Positions 24,201 to 35,009 of a DNA stretch of 64,000 nt are shown one piece after another. Made by a program: the position numbers and the translations under genes. Every line of letters starts with the position of its first letter. Within the stretch, counting starts at the first letter, position 1. Source of the stretch: Sipunculus nudus (lineage: Eukaryota; Annelida; Sipuncula; Golfingiida; Sipunculidae). The stretch lies in assembly GCA_026874595.1 (NCBI GenBank), contig CM049314.1:27603729-27667728 (forward strand), written 5' to 3'. The notes beneath the pieces were generated by a model. It worked only from the letters and a program-made list of their open reading frames with translations, was not told the origin of the DNA and made no database searches.

Positions 24201-24360
24201 AACGTGAAATCGCGTTGTTTCATTTTCAGCAATTAAAGGCTTTATATATATTGATTTACGCCACAGCTTCCTGGTTTCGCCTATTAGTAACGGGGAGGCT
24301 GACAATTAATTCCTTTGAATCACACTTTTCGCTGAAAAACCAGGACCAGTTGAAACACAT

Positions 24361-25746
24361 ATGGTAATAATGGGCGCATGGGAAGCCATTGGTGCAGTCA
24401 TTTTTTAGCTAATGCTTATGACCTTACACGTTTTCTCTTTTCTTTCGAGCGATTGCATGCGTGGAGATAAATCTCCGTTTATCAGTGTGGATAATTGGAA
24501 TGGGACGCTGAGTCCTGCAATCCTTGAAGTTTTCGCTGTTTTGACAACAGTAAAGCTATTGAACTGTAATGTGGTCTCACTAGGAAGAAACGCCTTACCA
24601 GAGGATACATCAGTGAAGTATATGTATTTGTCAACAAATAATGATAAGGAAAATAACAAAGAACCAGCTGTTACACCTTTCCACTTTAAACGAATTGTAT
24701 CTGGACGACAACAAAATTGAGATTATCGATCCCGGGGCTCTCTAATCCATGAAAAACTTGAAGATTCTGGATCTGAGTCACAACAATCTCTCAACCCTAC
24801 AGGATGGGATGTTTCACGGTTTGATTAATTTTAAATACTTGGAGGTGAGTTATGACCATTTACCTTCTATAGCCTCAGATATTTTCAAGGATATCCAAAC
24901 ACTTGAGACACTCCGGCTGAAACACAACGTTATAACAGAGGTTGAAAATGTTAACACTTTGCCACACTCACGTCATTGGCTTGAACTGACAGCTAACAAG
25001 ATCCATTTTCTGCAAAATTTCAATTCATGTAATTCAATAATCACTTTGATGAATAACAAAACACGCGTTACTTTTTTTCATCCTTACAGCACCCTTCATC
25101 AGGCTGACAAATGCAAGGTACACTTTAATTTTCCTTCATTCAGTCCTCTTAATAACAAAGTTCGAGATAAAAGTATCAGTTTCAGCCTCTTTTAAGGTAA
25201 GAATCTGTGATTGACGAGACCGAGGTGAATGTAAAGATGCTTCCAAACTATTCGGACTTGTTCGATGATAATGGCTTTTGTAATATATCCTTTCTAAATC
25301 TTGAATTAAATGGCACCCACATTAACTGTTGGTTTTTTTTTTCTAACCCTGCTCCTTTCCTGGAATTATACAAATGTTGGGTGCTGCAGTGATCCGAGAG
25401 TCCAAGCGTGGAACAAGCTGGTATCACTTTCCTCTCCAAATTTCGGGAATCTGCTCAAGGAGAATAAACTTGTAAAGCTAGGAACAACGAAACCATGGAA
25501 GAGCATAATGTTATCTTGAGGGTCTCACATGAACCTGAAGAGAATGTTAAAGAATGTACTCAAGAAGGGAGAAACACCTTTCCGGACACTACGTTCTATC
25601 CATCCGCAGTGCTGCTACTGTCGTTTTCTTCAGCTGCCCTTATCTTAAGTTGTTTAACGTTTTTCATACACATGGGAGAATGGGCGTGCATGATAAAATT
25701 TCCGATAAAAAAATACAGGATGAAAGTAACAAGCGCATCTAGATAA
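24361..25746 (+). pseudogene. LRR-Ig transmembrane protein pseudogene (copy 2)
   Basis: This stretch covers the whole protein without a visible intron. A signal-peptide-like start (24361 or 24412) precedes an N-terminal segment with NWNGTLSP. Leucine-rich repeats follow (LNELYLDDNKIEIIDPGAL, MKNLKILDLSHNNLSTL, HWLELTANKIHFL). The Ig domain (GFCNIS, LNGTHINCW, SNPAP) aligns with copy 1. The last part holds a hydrophobic helix (about 25606-25670) and a basic tail (KFPIKKYRMK) that copy 1 lacks. Damage: TAG at 24406 if the upstream ATG is the start, one frameshift between about 24640 and 24690, and stops at 24743, 25192, 25390 (TGG to TGA relative to copy 1) and 25465 (TAT to TAA). From 25207 on, the frame is constant, so decay there is mostly by nonsense substitution. 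Confidence 0.85.
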
Positions 25747-25750
25747 TAAA
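25745..25750 (+). promoter_or_regulatory. Polyadenylation signal after LRR-Ig copy 2
   Basis: AATAAA begins at the stop codon of the last frame of copy 2, much closer than in copy 1. Confidence 0.35.
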
Positions 25751-26780
25751 ATGTTTTGAATATTTTCTGACTCTCGTAATCGGAGGCGTCTGTGAGAGCA
25801 GTGTGGTTTAAGATTAAATATACTTCCGTGGTTGTAAAAATTCAGTACAAATGAAAAATACGCAAAGACAGGCAAGGGGAACATTTTCCCTGCGAAGTTT
25901 CAAGCTACATGTGCAAAAAGCTCCGCAAATATCTAATCGAATTATGTAAATACCGTTTCTGTGTCGTGTCTTGAATATCAAAATAGTGTATATAGGAAAT
26001 GAAACGTACAGTATTCAGGATCTTGTAAATCCTGCATTTCGAAACCTACACATATGTATCGAATGACATGCAATCGCATCACACATGTACACATTTCAAC
26101 TTTATTTAAGCTGTAATAAAAATGCTTGTTCATAATTGCATTGTCTCGTGTTATGCTTTCCGAGATGAATATCTGATGAGGGATTTAATAAGCTTTTATG
26201 TTTATAAGCTTCATTAGTATGTTTGGCTTAGCTCAAACCCGTATCAGAAAGCAGCAAGTTAGTAAAGTAAAAAGAAAATGAATGCTTTGTACATGACAAG
26301 CGGATAATACATAGTTATAATTTTCGTACCACTGGTCACTGGTATGAATGACCGACTAGGCTAATGGAATCATGCTACACGTTTTAGGATATACCAGTTA
26401 TGATGTGATATAAAAAAGGGTCCTTATTAATTAGCAAATATCGAAACATTAAACACATAGGAAACAAAAGGATAGTATTGAAGTTAGTTTACAGTATTTT
26501 ATATACCAGTATCTGTTGCACAACTGTTACATAAATAATTCTACAATATATTTAAATTCGTGAAGAAAAGCAGTGATTGCTCACGATTTATCAGGGACTG
26601 GGAAAAACATTGATCTGATGAAATAACGTCATTGCACTCTGCTTCGTCATAATCTTAAAAGTACATTAACTTTCTTGTTTTATTATTTCTAAAAATAAGG
26701 ACGAAATACGGTACAGAATATGTTTTTTTTTACCATTTTATATATTGTTTTATTTATACTTCATTTTCATATCAGTCCTT
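25751..26780. other. Intergenic, no recognised gene
   Basis: AT-rich, only short open frames, no repeat recognised. Confidence 0.35.
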
Positions 26781-26784
26781 AAAA

Positions 26785-27270
26785 CCCTTCAAAAGGTAAT
26801 TGTTAACTTTTCATCAGAAAACATTGATATACAGATACTTTTATCTCTGAGATAGGACAAGTACTTGGATGGATATGTACGAAATTGTAATGTCCGAAAT
26901 ACCAAGGCTTAATTTGCTAAATAAAAAATTCATTAAATGGTAGTTTGAAATGATTCAACATGTCCCTCTTACATGAAAACATAGGTGTAGACGCATTTAT
27001 CTCTCAGATAGGACAGGAACCAAGAAAGATATGAGCAAAATAAGAAGTTGCAAATATGCGACTGCTCATTTGCATATAACAAATTAAAAAAAAAATACAA
27101 AATGATAATTTGCAACTGTTCATCATCATCCTCTACCATAAAAATACAGGTTTAGACACATTTATCGCTAAGATTGGACAAGATCCAAGAGTGATATGAG
27201 CAAAACTGGAAGATTCAATAATGGTGATGAGTAATTTTCATATTTAAAGTTATTGAATGGTAATTTGAAA
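26785..27270. repeat. Diverged tandem repeat, three units of about 160 bp
   Basis: The blocks ACTTTTATCTCTGAGATAGG (near 26836), GCATTTATCTCTCAGATAGG (26992) and ACATTTATCGCTAAGATTGG (27157) recur with shared flanks GATATGAGCAAAA and GGTAATTTGAAATG. The TRIM-like element abuts the last unit. Confidence 0.7.
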
Positions 27271-27386
27271 TGGAAATTTGCTTTTCTAGCGAAGCGGTTG
27301 GTACGCCGGACGTGTGCGCCACCGACCTAGGTTCGACTTTTGGATCGGCCCAGGATTTTCCCCCTCATTTATTTGTCTTCGTAACA
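27270..27386 (+). repeat. Left LTR of TRIM-like element, 5'-truncated
   Basis: Matches the right LTR from about TGGAAA onward and ends CGTAACA at 27380-27386. Its 5' part is replaced by the preceding tandem repeat. A box at 27287-27297 (TAGCGAAGCGG); B box at 27330-27340 (GGTTCGACTTT). Confidence 0.65.
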
Positions 27387-27389
27387 AAA

Positions 27390-27407
27390 TTCGGGCTCGT
27401 CCGGGAT
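27390..27407 (+). other. Primer-binding-site-like sequence
   Basis: GGGCTCGTCCGGGAT, three bases after the left LTR plus a TTC. It resembles the tRNA-Pro primer site known from retroviral leaders. The expected TGG start is changed here. Confidence 0.5.
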
Positions 27408-27495
27408 GGCGATAAAACTTTATGACCCAGGGAATAAGCTCACCAAAGTGTGACTCCTGGGATAATTAGTCTTGTTCTGATAGCAGAACCCTCTT

Positions 27496-27506
27496 AAGAG
27501 GGGGTG
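27496..27506 (+). other. Polypurine tract
   Basis: AAGAGGGGGTG lies immediately before the TGTTACG start of the right LTR, the position where plus-strand priming occurs in LTR elements. Confidence 0.5.
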
Positions 27507-27663
27507 TGTTACGGGGTGCACATAAAAGCGGACCGAACCGTCTCACTTGGAAAGCTTGTTTTTTTAGCGAAGCGGTTGGTACGCCGGACTTGTGCCCCAC
27601 CGACCTGGGTTCGACTCCCGGATCGGCCCAGGATTTTCCCCTCATTTATTTGTCTTCGTAACA
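27507..27663 (+). repeat. Right LTR of TRIM-like element, complete
   Basis: 157 bp, TGTTACG to CGTAACA. It contains a tRNA-like region: A box at 27565-27576 (TAGCGAAGCGGT) and B box at 27608-27618 (GGTTCGACTCC), 43 bp apart, with a pairable T arm (CTGGG/CCCGG). Confidence 0.7.
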
Positions 27664-28685
27664 ATACAATATACTCATTGGTGTCAGGGCGACACCATCT
27701 CTAATATTATTAAGTAGGATCCAAAGGTCATGATACTAGAACAATATGTTATGCGGACCCTAAAGCACGCTCCACTGCCGGACTATTGTGTCGAATATTT
27801 TTCCCTTGGTGTTTCCCCCTCCTTTCCTGTTTTAAATTGATCTTATGACCCCGGCTCTCTATTCCATATAACTGTGCTACGCCTTAGTATTGTAAATGCA
27901 TGAAGTGACCCATGAAATTGTTGAGTTTCATTAATAAAGTTACAATAAAGGGTTGCCGAAAATTTATTGAGAATGGAATGCTCGGTAGATAATCCTAAGG
28001 GAAACTTGTGACAATAAGAAAAAACGTGTCTCGTCACCTTTCAGTTTGTATTAGCTTTCAATTTCCTGACTGTTTCCACATAAAGAACCATATATCGCCG
28101 ATACATCTGATCTTCTTGTTTGTGTACTTTAGTCAAATGTTGGTTACTTATTTTAGTTAATTTCGTTTGCATGGTGGCAGATGTTGCTTGAGAATCGTGC
28201 ATATGCTATTTTCTGGCATCAAGTGTACCATGGTTACAGAGTTTTGCATTGTTTCAAACCTACAAATTTCTTAAATATTATTCTCATACAAGAATATATT
28301 TTTTTATGAAAATAAACGATGTAGAAATGCAGACATTTCTGGAGGACTGAGGTGTATAAGAGCATACTGACTTTTTCCAAGTAGCTAAGTCATATTGAGC
28401 AATATAAGTAATATTATCGTTCTAATAAAGTATGTATCAACTATTTATTAAGGGACAGTGCCATGTCAAATGCTTTACCCATGCATTATTGATCCAAATA
28501 TTTTATGTTTAGTTTTTATCATCATCATGAAAACCATGGGCATATAGATAAAGCATTATTATATAACCACTGTTACTTGCAATACCAGTTAATCTAAGTT
28601 ATAATTACAAATAATTTATTTACTGATAGGTCATTATTGTTATATATAACCATATAACCTGGTGCACTTTATGCTTTTTTAAAGC
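27664..28685. other. Intergenic, no recognised gene
   Basis: AT-rich sequence without a recognised gene or repeat. Confidence 0.35.
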
Positions 28686-28689
28686 GACT

Positions 28690-29610
28690 CATAAGCTCAG
28701 CAGACTGAAAGTCATCTAAGCTTTAGCGATCTCCCTTTGCCCAAAGGTCTCGATGCACAGCTCAATTTGTTTATCAGGATATTTTTCGAGAAATTCTTCA
28801 GAATGATGGTCCTGTGGCCTTTACCAATGACCCTGTGACAAAAAAAAAAATCTTGGAGCATATTATCCTTAAACTTGCAGCATTTAGATTATTGTAACAT
28901 TCTTTTTTTTATAATTGTGGGTCCAGTGACCTTTACCTCTGACCAGGTAACCTCTAAATCTACAGACTTCTTCCACTTTTGAGAAGTAAGCCACGTATAA
29001 AAAAAAATGAAAAGTTTGGGATAAAACGTTTGATTTACAGTGCATCCACAATCTTTTTTAAAGTTGTGCCTCCTTTGGCCTTTACCTTTGACCTCTGGAT
29101 CCTTGAAATCAAAACGTTTCTCACTTAAGAGGTGGGTCATAAATATATTAAGTTTTAAGCCATTCCGTCTATCCAAACCAGAATTATCATCCTTACAATT
29201 TATTTGTAAAAGGATTGACCCTGTGACTTTGACCTTTGACCCAAAAATTGTAAAGAATCCTCCCCTATTGGCAAGTGAGCAATATTTTAAAGATGGAAGG
29301 TTTGTGATGAAAAGTTTAGCTTGAAATGCATACAAATTCTTTTTAAAGAAACAGGTCTTGTGGCATTGTTCTTTGGACCTTTGAACCCCAATATCGACAG
29401 GGTTCTTACTATAGTTTTGAGCCAAATATAAGTTAAGTTTGAAAACTAATATGTCAAACTAAACTGAAGTTACCGTCTGGAAACTAATTTGTGATTGGAT
29501 GGCCCTTGTAACCAAGAGCTTTGACCTTGACTCCAAATTCATTTAAGCTCTATCCATACTGGCAGGTCAGCTAAATGCGCAAGATAGAAAGTTTGGGCTG
29601 TAAAGCTTTG
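28690..29610 (+). mobile_element. TAGCTCAG-type element with second minisatellite
   Basis: Begins AAGCTCAGCAGACTGAAAGT, CATCTAAGCTTTAGCGATC, as at 16397, but its internal units differ. They carry CCTTTACCTTTGACCTCTG, CTTTGACCTTTGACCC and CTTTGACCTTGAC, then TTTGTGATGAAAAGTTT and AAATGCATACAAATTC, at about 160 bp spacing. A minus-strand open frame of 178 codons (29425-28889) runs through these repeats but has no domain and is not considered a gene. Confidence 0.6.
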
Positions 29611-29619
29611 CTTAAAATG

Positions 29620-30405
29620 CAGCCATCAAATAAGTTCTAAGGACTCTCCGTTTTTAACTGCGTTTAAGCCGAGAAAGCACATAACTGTTGTTATCCTAGT
29701 CTATATGATTGTTATTATTTTAAGAACTGCCGGACATTTCAGATACTTGCCCAGAGGAATTATCCGTTTATCGCTCATGAAGGTTTGTTAGCAATGCTGA
29801 AGGCGTCACCAAGAGTCCTGGGGAAATCCCCCTCCACGGCGTTCAAAAAGACCATTTTTTCCACCTTGGGGCACGGGCCCTGTGAGGGACGCATTTGTCA
29901 CTCTCTGAATTCCGTGGATAAAAAAAAAAACAAAAAAGTTTGCCTGAACTGTGACTGTCTCTGAACATCAATTACGAATTACTTGGATATGACATTGTTT
30001 TGTAGATGGTAACATAGAGCAAATGGGTGGTTCTGGGAGAAAGACTGGTATTTTCTTTGATTGGTCGCTGTGTAATAAAAAGGTGCATCAGTTCATTGGG
30101 GGGGGGGGGGGGGGCACTTGTTCAGGGTTTGACACTTTCGACGAGTGTGAATAGTTTTGTTTTGTTGTCAAGGCCTGATATCTTTCCTAACTCAGAGTCC
30201 ATCATGATACATCAGAATGGCACAACTTTTCCACTTATTGTATACATGCAACAGAGTGACACTTGTGCAAATATACCAGGGGGAAATGATGTCAGCACAC
30301 CTAAAGCATCATTGTTAGACAGGTAGTCAGCAATAGTCGCCCCTGAAACTTTTATTGCTGTATACTGTGACAATCTCGCTCAAGGGAGGGAGGGGGGGGG
30401 GGTAT
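29620..30405. other. Intergenic, no recognised gene
   Basis: Contains G runs at about 30098-30114 and 30391-30402. The frame 30027-30326 runs across the first G run and has no recognised domain. Confidence 0.35.
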
Positions 30406-30409
30406 AACT

Positions 30410-30865
30410 GACTTTCTACGAGCATCTGGAACAGGGAATCAGTCCAAGAAAGACAAACCGATGAACCTCAGGCTTTGTCTGTTTGAGAATCGTTGCAAGT
30501 CTTTACCCATATACAACAACTCTGAGATGTATAACAGACTCAAACTCCAAACCATATCGGAAGCCATTTATATTATTGGTTATTCTGTTGTAAATAAACT
30601 GAATGATAAAAGTTTGTCCAAGGTCTTAAAAACAAGTGACTTTCTACGAGCATCTGGAACAGGGAATCAGTCCAAGAAAGACAAACCGATGAACCTCAGG
30701 CTTTGTCTGTTTGAGAATCGTTGCGAGTCTCTACCCATATACAGCAACTCTGAGATGTATAACGGACTCAAACCCCAAACCATATCGGAAGCCATTTATA
30801 TTATTGGTTAATCTGTTGTAAATAAACTGAATGATAAAAGCTTGTCCAAGGTTTTAAAAACAAGT
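30410..30865 (+). repeat. Recent 228 bp tandem duplication
   Basis: Unit 1 is 30410-30637 and unit 2 is 30638-30865. They differ at about 8 positions (about 96% identity), mostly transitions. The length is exactly 76 codons, so one frame stays open through both until TAA in unit 2. Four of the changes alter residues (K to E, N to S, R to G, L to P), which argues against selection on a protein. Confidence 0.9.
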
Positions 30866-31015
30866 AGTTCTGAAAGCAGTCTTGATACTACAGTAGATGA
30901 ATCCACGAAGTTTATTGAGTCTTCGAATCAAAATATAATGATACACATTTAATTTATTACCGGTAACTGAAATAAGAAATAAGAAATCAAACTTTTTTAA
31001 TTTTATTTTCAACAA

Positions 31016-31097
31016 ACAGACAGACGGACGGACTGACATATGGCGGACGCAGGCCAAACACTAATGCTCAGTTGACTTACAGTCAGCCAGCTGAGCT
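31016..31097 (-). mobile_element. TAGCTCAG-type element terminus
   Basis: AACAGACAGACGGACGGACT, then AATGCTCAGTTGACTTACAG and AGCTGAGCTAATT. Could be the right end of the element starting at 28690. The sequence just beyond (31139-31195, TTTGTATACCAGCAGGAGTG) is homologous to 16340-16390. Confidence 0.55.
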
Positions 31098-31396
31098 AAT
31101 TATCAACATAAAATTCTTATCGTCCAAAGCTGACCCATATTTGTATACCAGCAGGAGTGCAACCGGAAATTTTATATGTGGAGAATGCATGTACCAGTGG
31201 GGGAACATGTATCTGGTTTGTTCTGTGTTTAGGGATAAGCATAAGGACATAGTTGTCTTAACAATTCATCAGCAAAGTGAATTTAGTGAAGATATAAATG
31301 ATTAAATTCATTGACTAGTTTACCATAATTCTTGATAAGTCTGTCAGAATCAAAATTCATGTCAAATACCATATGGCTGGCTAAAAGGACCAGATT

Positions 31397-31399
<3 letters not shown>

Positions 31400-31479
<80 letters not shown>
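31400..31479. repeat. (TA)n(GT)n microsatellite
   Basis: TA run to about 31442, then GT run 31450-31479. Confidence 0.95.
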
Positions 31480-31481
<2 letters not shown>

Positions 31482-32975
31482 GCTCCACATCCCGATCATG
31501 TCAGATAAGGGTTGGCCACTATACTGATTATATTTTTCTTTATCCATAATGAATAACCATCTGTTTATTTATATTGTTAAGTTCCCTCCCAGAAGAAAAG
31601 CTGATACAGCGTGTACACGTAATTATCTCAATATCATGCTTATCTAAAGATATGCCAAACCTAATTTCTAAAAAAATGCCTACATATTATACTAACCTTT
31701 ACTTCCTGGTCCATTTCACAACAACAAATTAAGCAAGTCGTTAATGTGTTTTTATGTAATTGCAGGTCATAGAGGCATGATAACTATATGTGTCTATGTA
31801 ATTATATGACCATACAGACATGATAGTTATATGTGAACAATCCCATGCAATAAATGGAGTTTGTGTTTTATCTGGCATTACGAAGCATTACTCTAATACT
31901 GCTTCCTTTGTGGATCAACATATTTTTTGTTTGATGAAGATTTTGATTTTGAAGATGAAAAAAATTAGACAAAATTTTCCCTGGTGTTACACAGAAGCTA
32001 TAGAATATTGAATTAAAAATACATTATTCAATTCTAACTTATTAGACTTGTTATATATGAACATAACTCTATCGATATATATTCTATATCAGGTGCAAAC
32101 CTTGTTAAGATTTGTAATGATTTATACTTTTAGCGGTCTTAGATGAATATATCAACTTATTTATGCATGCTAAATAAAGTAAGGGTCCAAAGGGTAACGA
32201 TACCTTATGCTGACATGCGTATATATAAAATACATTTAACAGGCACTTTACGCATAAAATATTTTATATTAAGCAAAATAGTTGGCTCCTTAGTCACTAC
32301 TTTCATTAATGAGTGCGGGAGGGCGATATTTTTACTTTTTATTATATATTTTCAACATCAAAATTCAAACGATCAGGGAACAACATTGGTGATAACACAA
32401 TTGTTGCTGAGCATGACAAAGCACATCACTTTCATTTGAAAACGAAATTTAATCGAAATTTTTTTTATTCCTTTTCCTTGAAAGAAATGTCAAACAGTCC
32501 GGACCCAGCATATCTAAAATATCTACTAAAATCGAAATAAAACATGTTGATGGATTTAATATAGACTAAAGTGGTGCCTGAGAAAACAAAGGGTTTTGGC
32601 CTTATATGTATATTATGATGTTTACATGACATGTATATCATATTTGTACATATTATTTAATAAAATAGTATATGTTATACACGATATTATATCCATAGTA
32701 TCTACTCTATTAATATTTAACATTATTTATAGTAAAAAATATATTACTTATTTAGATTATTATCATTATTATACTTATTTAATTGAAATCTTTCACTAAA
32801 TTCGGAACAATAAACAATAGGTATTCAAAATTCCAAACAAAAAGCCCCATGAAACATGGCATGTGATAAGTGTCACCATGCCTGAGTGATGTTGATACCG
32901 AACACCAGTGAATACTGACTGGACCGCATAAAACCACTGTATAATCATGTTTATCGCTGGTACGGAAGGTAACTA
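31480..32975. other. Intergenic, no recognised gene
   Basis: Strongly AT-rich. Open frames here (for example 32143-32439, 32596-32799) are low-complexity and have no recognisable domain. Confidence 0.35.
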
Positions 32976-32977
32976 GC

Positions 32978-33010
32978 AAGTAGTCCGGACAGATGTGAAC
33001 AGGCCGAGCT
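32978..33010 (+). repeat. Left arm of a 2 kb inverted repeat pair
   Basis: Starts AAGTAGTCCGGACAGATGTG and ends AGGCCGAGCT. It matches the inverse of 34969-35001 at 30 of 33 positions. Confidence 0.7.
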
Positions 33011-33078
33011 ATTCCACTCTTTACTCCGTAGTATTAGTTTATGTTTTCAAAACTTAATAATATAATAATAAATTATAG

Positions 33079-33082
<4 letters not shown>

Positions 33083-33154
<72 letters not shown>

Positions 33155-33177
33155 AGTATACTATCCTTTGAATAAGA

Positions 33178-33211
<34 letters not shown>
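33083..33211. repeat. (CT)n(TA)n microsatellites
   Basis: CT run 33083-33111, TA run to about 33149, a short break, and a second TA run 33179-33211. Confidence 0.95.
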
Positions 33212-33215
<4 letters not shown>

Positions 33216-33358
33216 GAACTGTCTAAACATATTTGGTCACTAAAAGACAACAATATCAATTACAAGCTCTCCTGGGAAATATTTGCCAAGGCATCACCTT
33301 ACTTCTGTGGGACTAGGAAGTGTGATCTCTGCTTGTCTGAAAAGCTACTTATAGCTAC

Positions 33359-33516
33359 GCCCCCCCCCCCCCTCCCCCCTGGATCATTGTTGAACTCAAG
33401 AGCTGAAATTCTCTCCAAGTGCCGCCATCAAAACAAATTCACCCTGAAATATTTTAAAACCTAGCATTCGTACTAATTTTCAGCGTGCCCCCTTAAACCC
33501 CCCCCCCCCCCCCCCC
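33359..33516. repeat. Two poly-C runs
   Basis: C runs at 33359-33380 (one T inside) and 33498-33516. A third one lies at about 33969-33982. Confidence 0.9.
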
Positions 33517-34134
33517 AACGAGGATCCGCTGGGCAGACTTACCTGTTCAGGTAGTGGTTCTCTCACTGCTCTGCAGTGATGAGGGACATGGCGTTACCAC
33601 TACATCATGGTGAGTTTACCGAGTGGATTGCATTCGGTATGAGTATAGTATAGTATATTTGCCTTTTATATTTTTTATTTGTATATTTGCCTTGTATATT
33701 GTGTATTTTCATAGTATATGTGTATTTTTATCATATCATATTTTTATCATATGTATACTACTGATATGTTCACTGCTTCCAAGACCCTATTAGAAATCAG
33801 TTCAATATGCTAATTGAGCTTCCTGGTAATTATCGTTGTATTATATATAAAATTTGCAACTTAAATGACCTCTTTGCCCTGCCCTGTTATGTTCCAGTAT
33901 CGCACGTGTACCCCGACCAATCCTATTGTGCACCCGAGGACAATAGGATCAGTGTCAGTCTTTCACATGCCCCCCCCCCCCCGACCCGAATCGCACAAAG
34001 CATAATCTCGTAATCTCGTAAAGTCTCGGCTTTTCAAACCACGCGCTTCATTCCAACCACATTCACCTGATGATCGGGTCGCACCCCGTGAAACAGACTG
34101 TTGTGAATTAACAGTGTTGTTTTTCTCCAGAGTT

Positions 34135-34136
<2 letters not shown>

Positions 34137-34180
<44 letters not shown>
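34137..34180. repeat. (TA)n microsatellite
   Basis: TA run at the start of a 600 bp AT-only stretch; a (TAGA)n tract lies at about 34260-34278. Confidence 0.95.
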
Positions 34181-34182
<2 letters not shown>

Positions 34183-34631
34183 TTATATATATATGTATTA
34201 ATTTTATGTATGGGCAATATAAAAATATCATTCTTATATATTATTACAGATACATGGAAAGATAGATAGATAGATAGATTTATAAATGTTTATAAAATAT
34301 TTTATTGTCATATAACATAATATTACGGAATATGTATATATATATATATATATTATATAATATTATATCAATATATATACATATGTATATGTATATATCA
34401 TATAATTTATAATACTTCAGTATATTATATCGCATAATATAATTTAAATATTAAAATCTTTAATTAATATAATATAAATGGCTCTACATTATATTTATCT
34501 GTGATATACAAATAAACTATATTATACACAATCATATATTTTATTATATTATATGATATATTTTTAAATATATTTCATTACAATTATTAAAAGAAATTAT
34601 GAACAGATAAACGTGTAATTTTCATACATAA

Positions 34632-34636
<5 letters not shown>

Positions 34637-34711
<75 letters not shown>
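34637..34711. repeat. (TA)n microsatellite
   Basis: Long TA run with one CA interruption. Confidence 0.95.
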
Positions 34712-34716
<5 letters not shown>

Positions 34717-34968
34717 TTATGCATTAGTGATGTGGACTTACACAGGTGATAAGTGATGTGTATGTTTATACAAATGACAGGTCATATCTAATAATAAATT
34801 CACAAAGTGTAAGTGAGCAACGTTTTATTAATTTTCCGTCGAAACTGTGGGAGTAAAACCGTACGGCGAGCAGATCCAATGAGCGTAGACAACCCGAATA
34901 TTGATAGATAACACCAGGTGTTCCAAGTGGTGGAAGTAGATCTTAGGTGGTTGTCAAAACAATAAAAG

Positions 34969-35001
34969 AGCTCGGCCTTATCACATATGTCCGGACTACT
35001 T
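34969..35001 (-). repeat. Right arm of a 2 kb inverted repeat pair
   Basis: Inverse of 32978-33010 (30 of 33 positions). Could be the ends of a decayed DNA transposon of about 2.0 kb. Confidence 0.7.
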
Positions 35002-35009
35002 AACCACAA

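Larger units (their letters stand above)
27270..27663 (+). mobile_element. TRIM-like miniature LTR retrotransposon
   Basis: Two direct repeats (about 117 and 157 bp) flank a core of only 120 bp. The right repeat begins TGTTACG and ends CGTAACA, a 7 bp inverted pair with TG...CA ends as in LTRs. The left repeat ends with the same CGTAACA but lacks its first part. A primer-binding-site-like sequence follows the left LTR and a purine-rich tract precedes the right LTR. There is no gag or pol, so the element depends on another retrotransposon. This size and layout match TRIM elements. Unusually, each LTR contains a tRNA-like block with A and B boxes. Confidence 0.65.

Noticed and set aside
25195-25200. 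Splice donor AG/GTAAG in LRR-Ig copy 2
   Set aside because: Alignment with copy 1 shows that GGTGTAAGAATCTT is coding sequence (GCKNL) at the same place, so this is decayed exon and not an intron start.
28889-29425. 178-codon minus-strand open frame, the longest uninterrupted one outside the LRR-Ig gene
   Set aside because: It lies within diverged tandem repeats. No domain is recognisable, and the repeat explains the open frame.
33535-33560. Possible U1 snRNA gene, because ACTTACCTG occurs
   Set aside because: The sequence after ACTTACCTG does not follow the U1 stem structure, and no snRNA promoter elements are visible.
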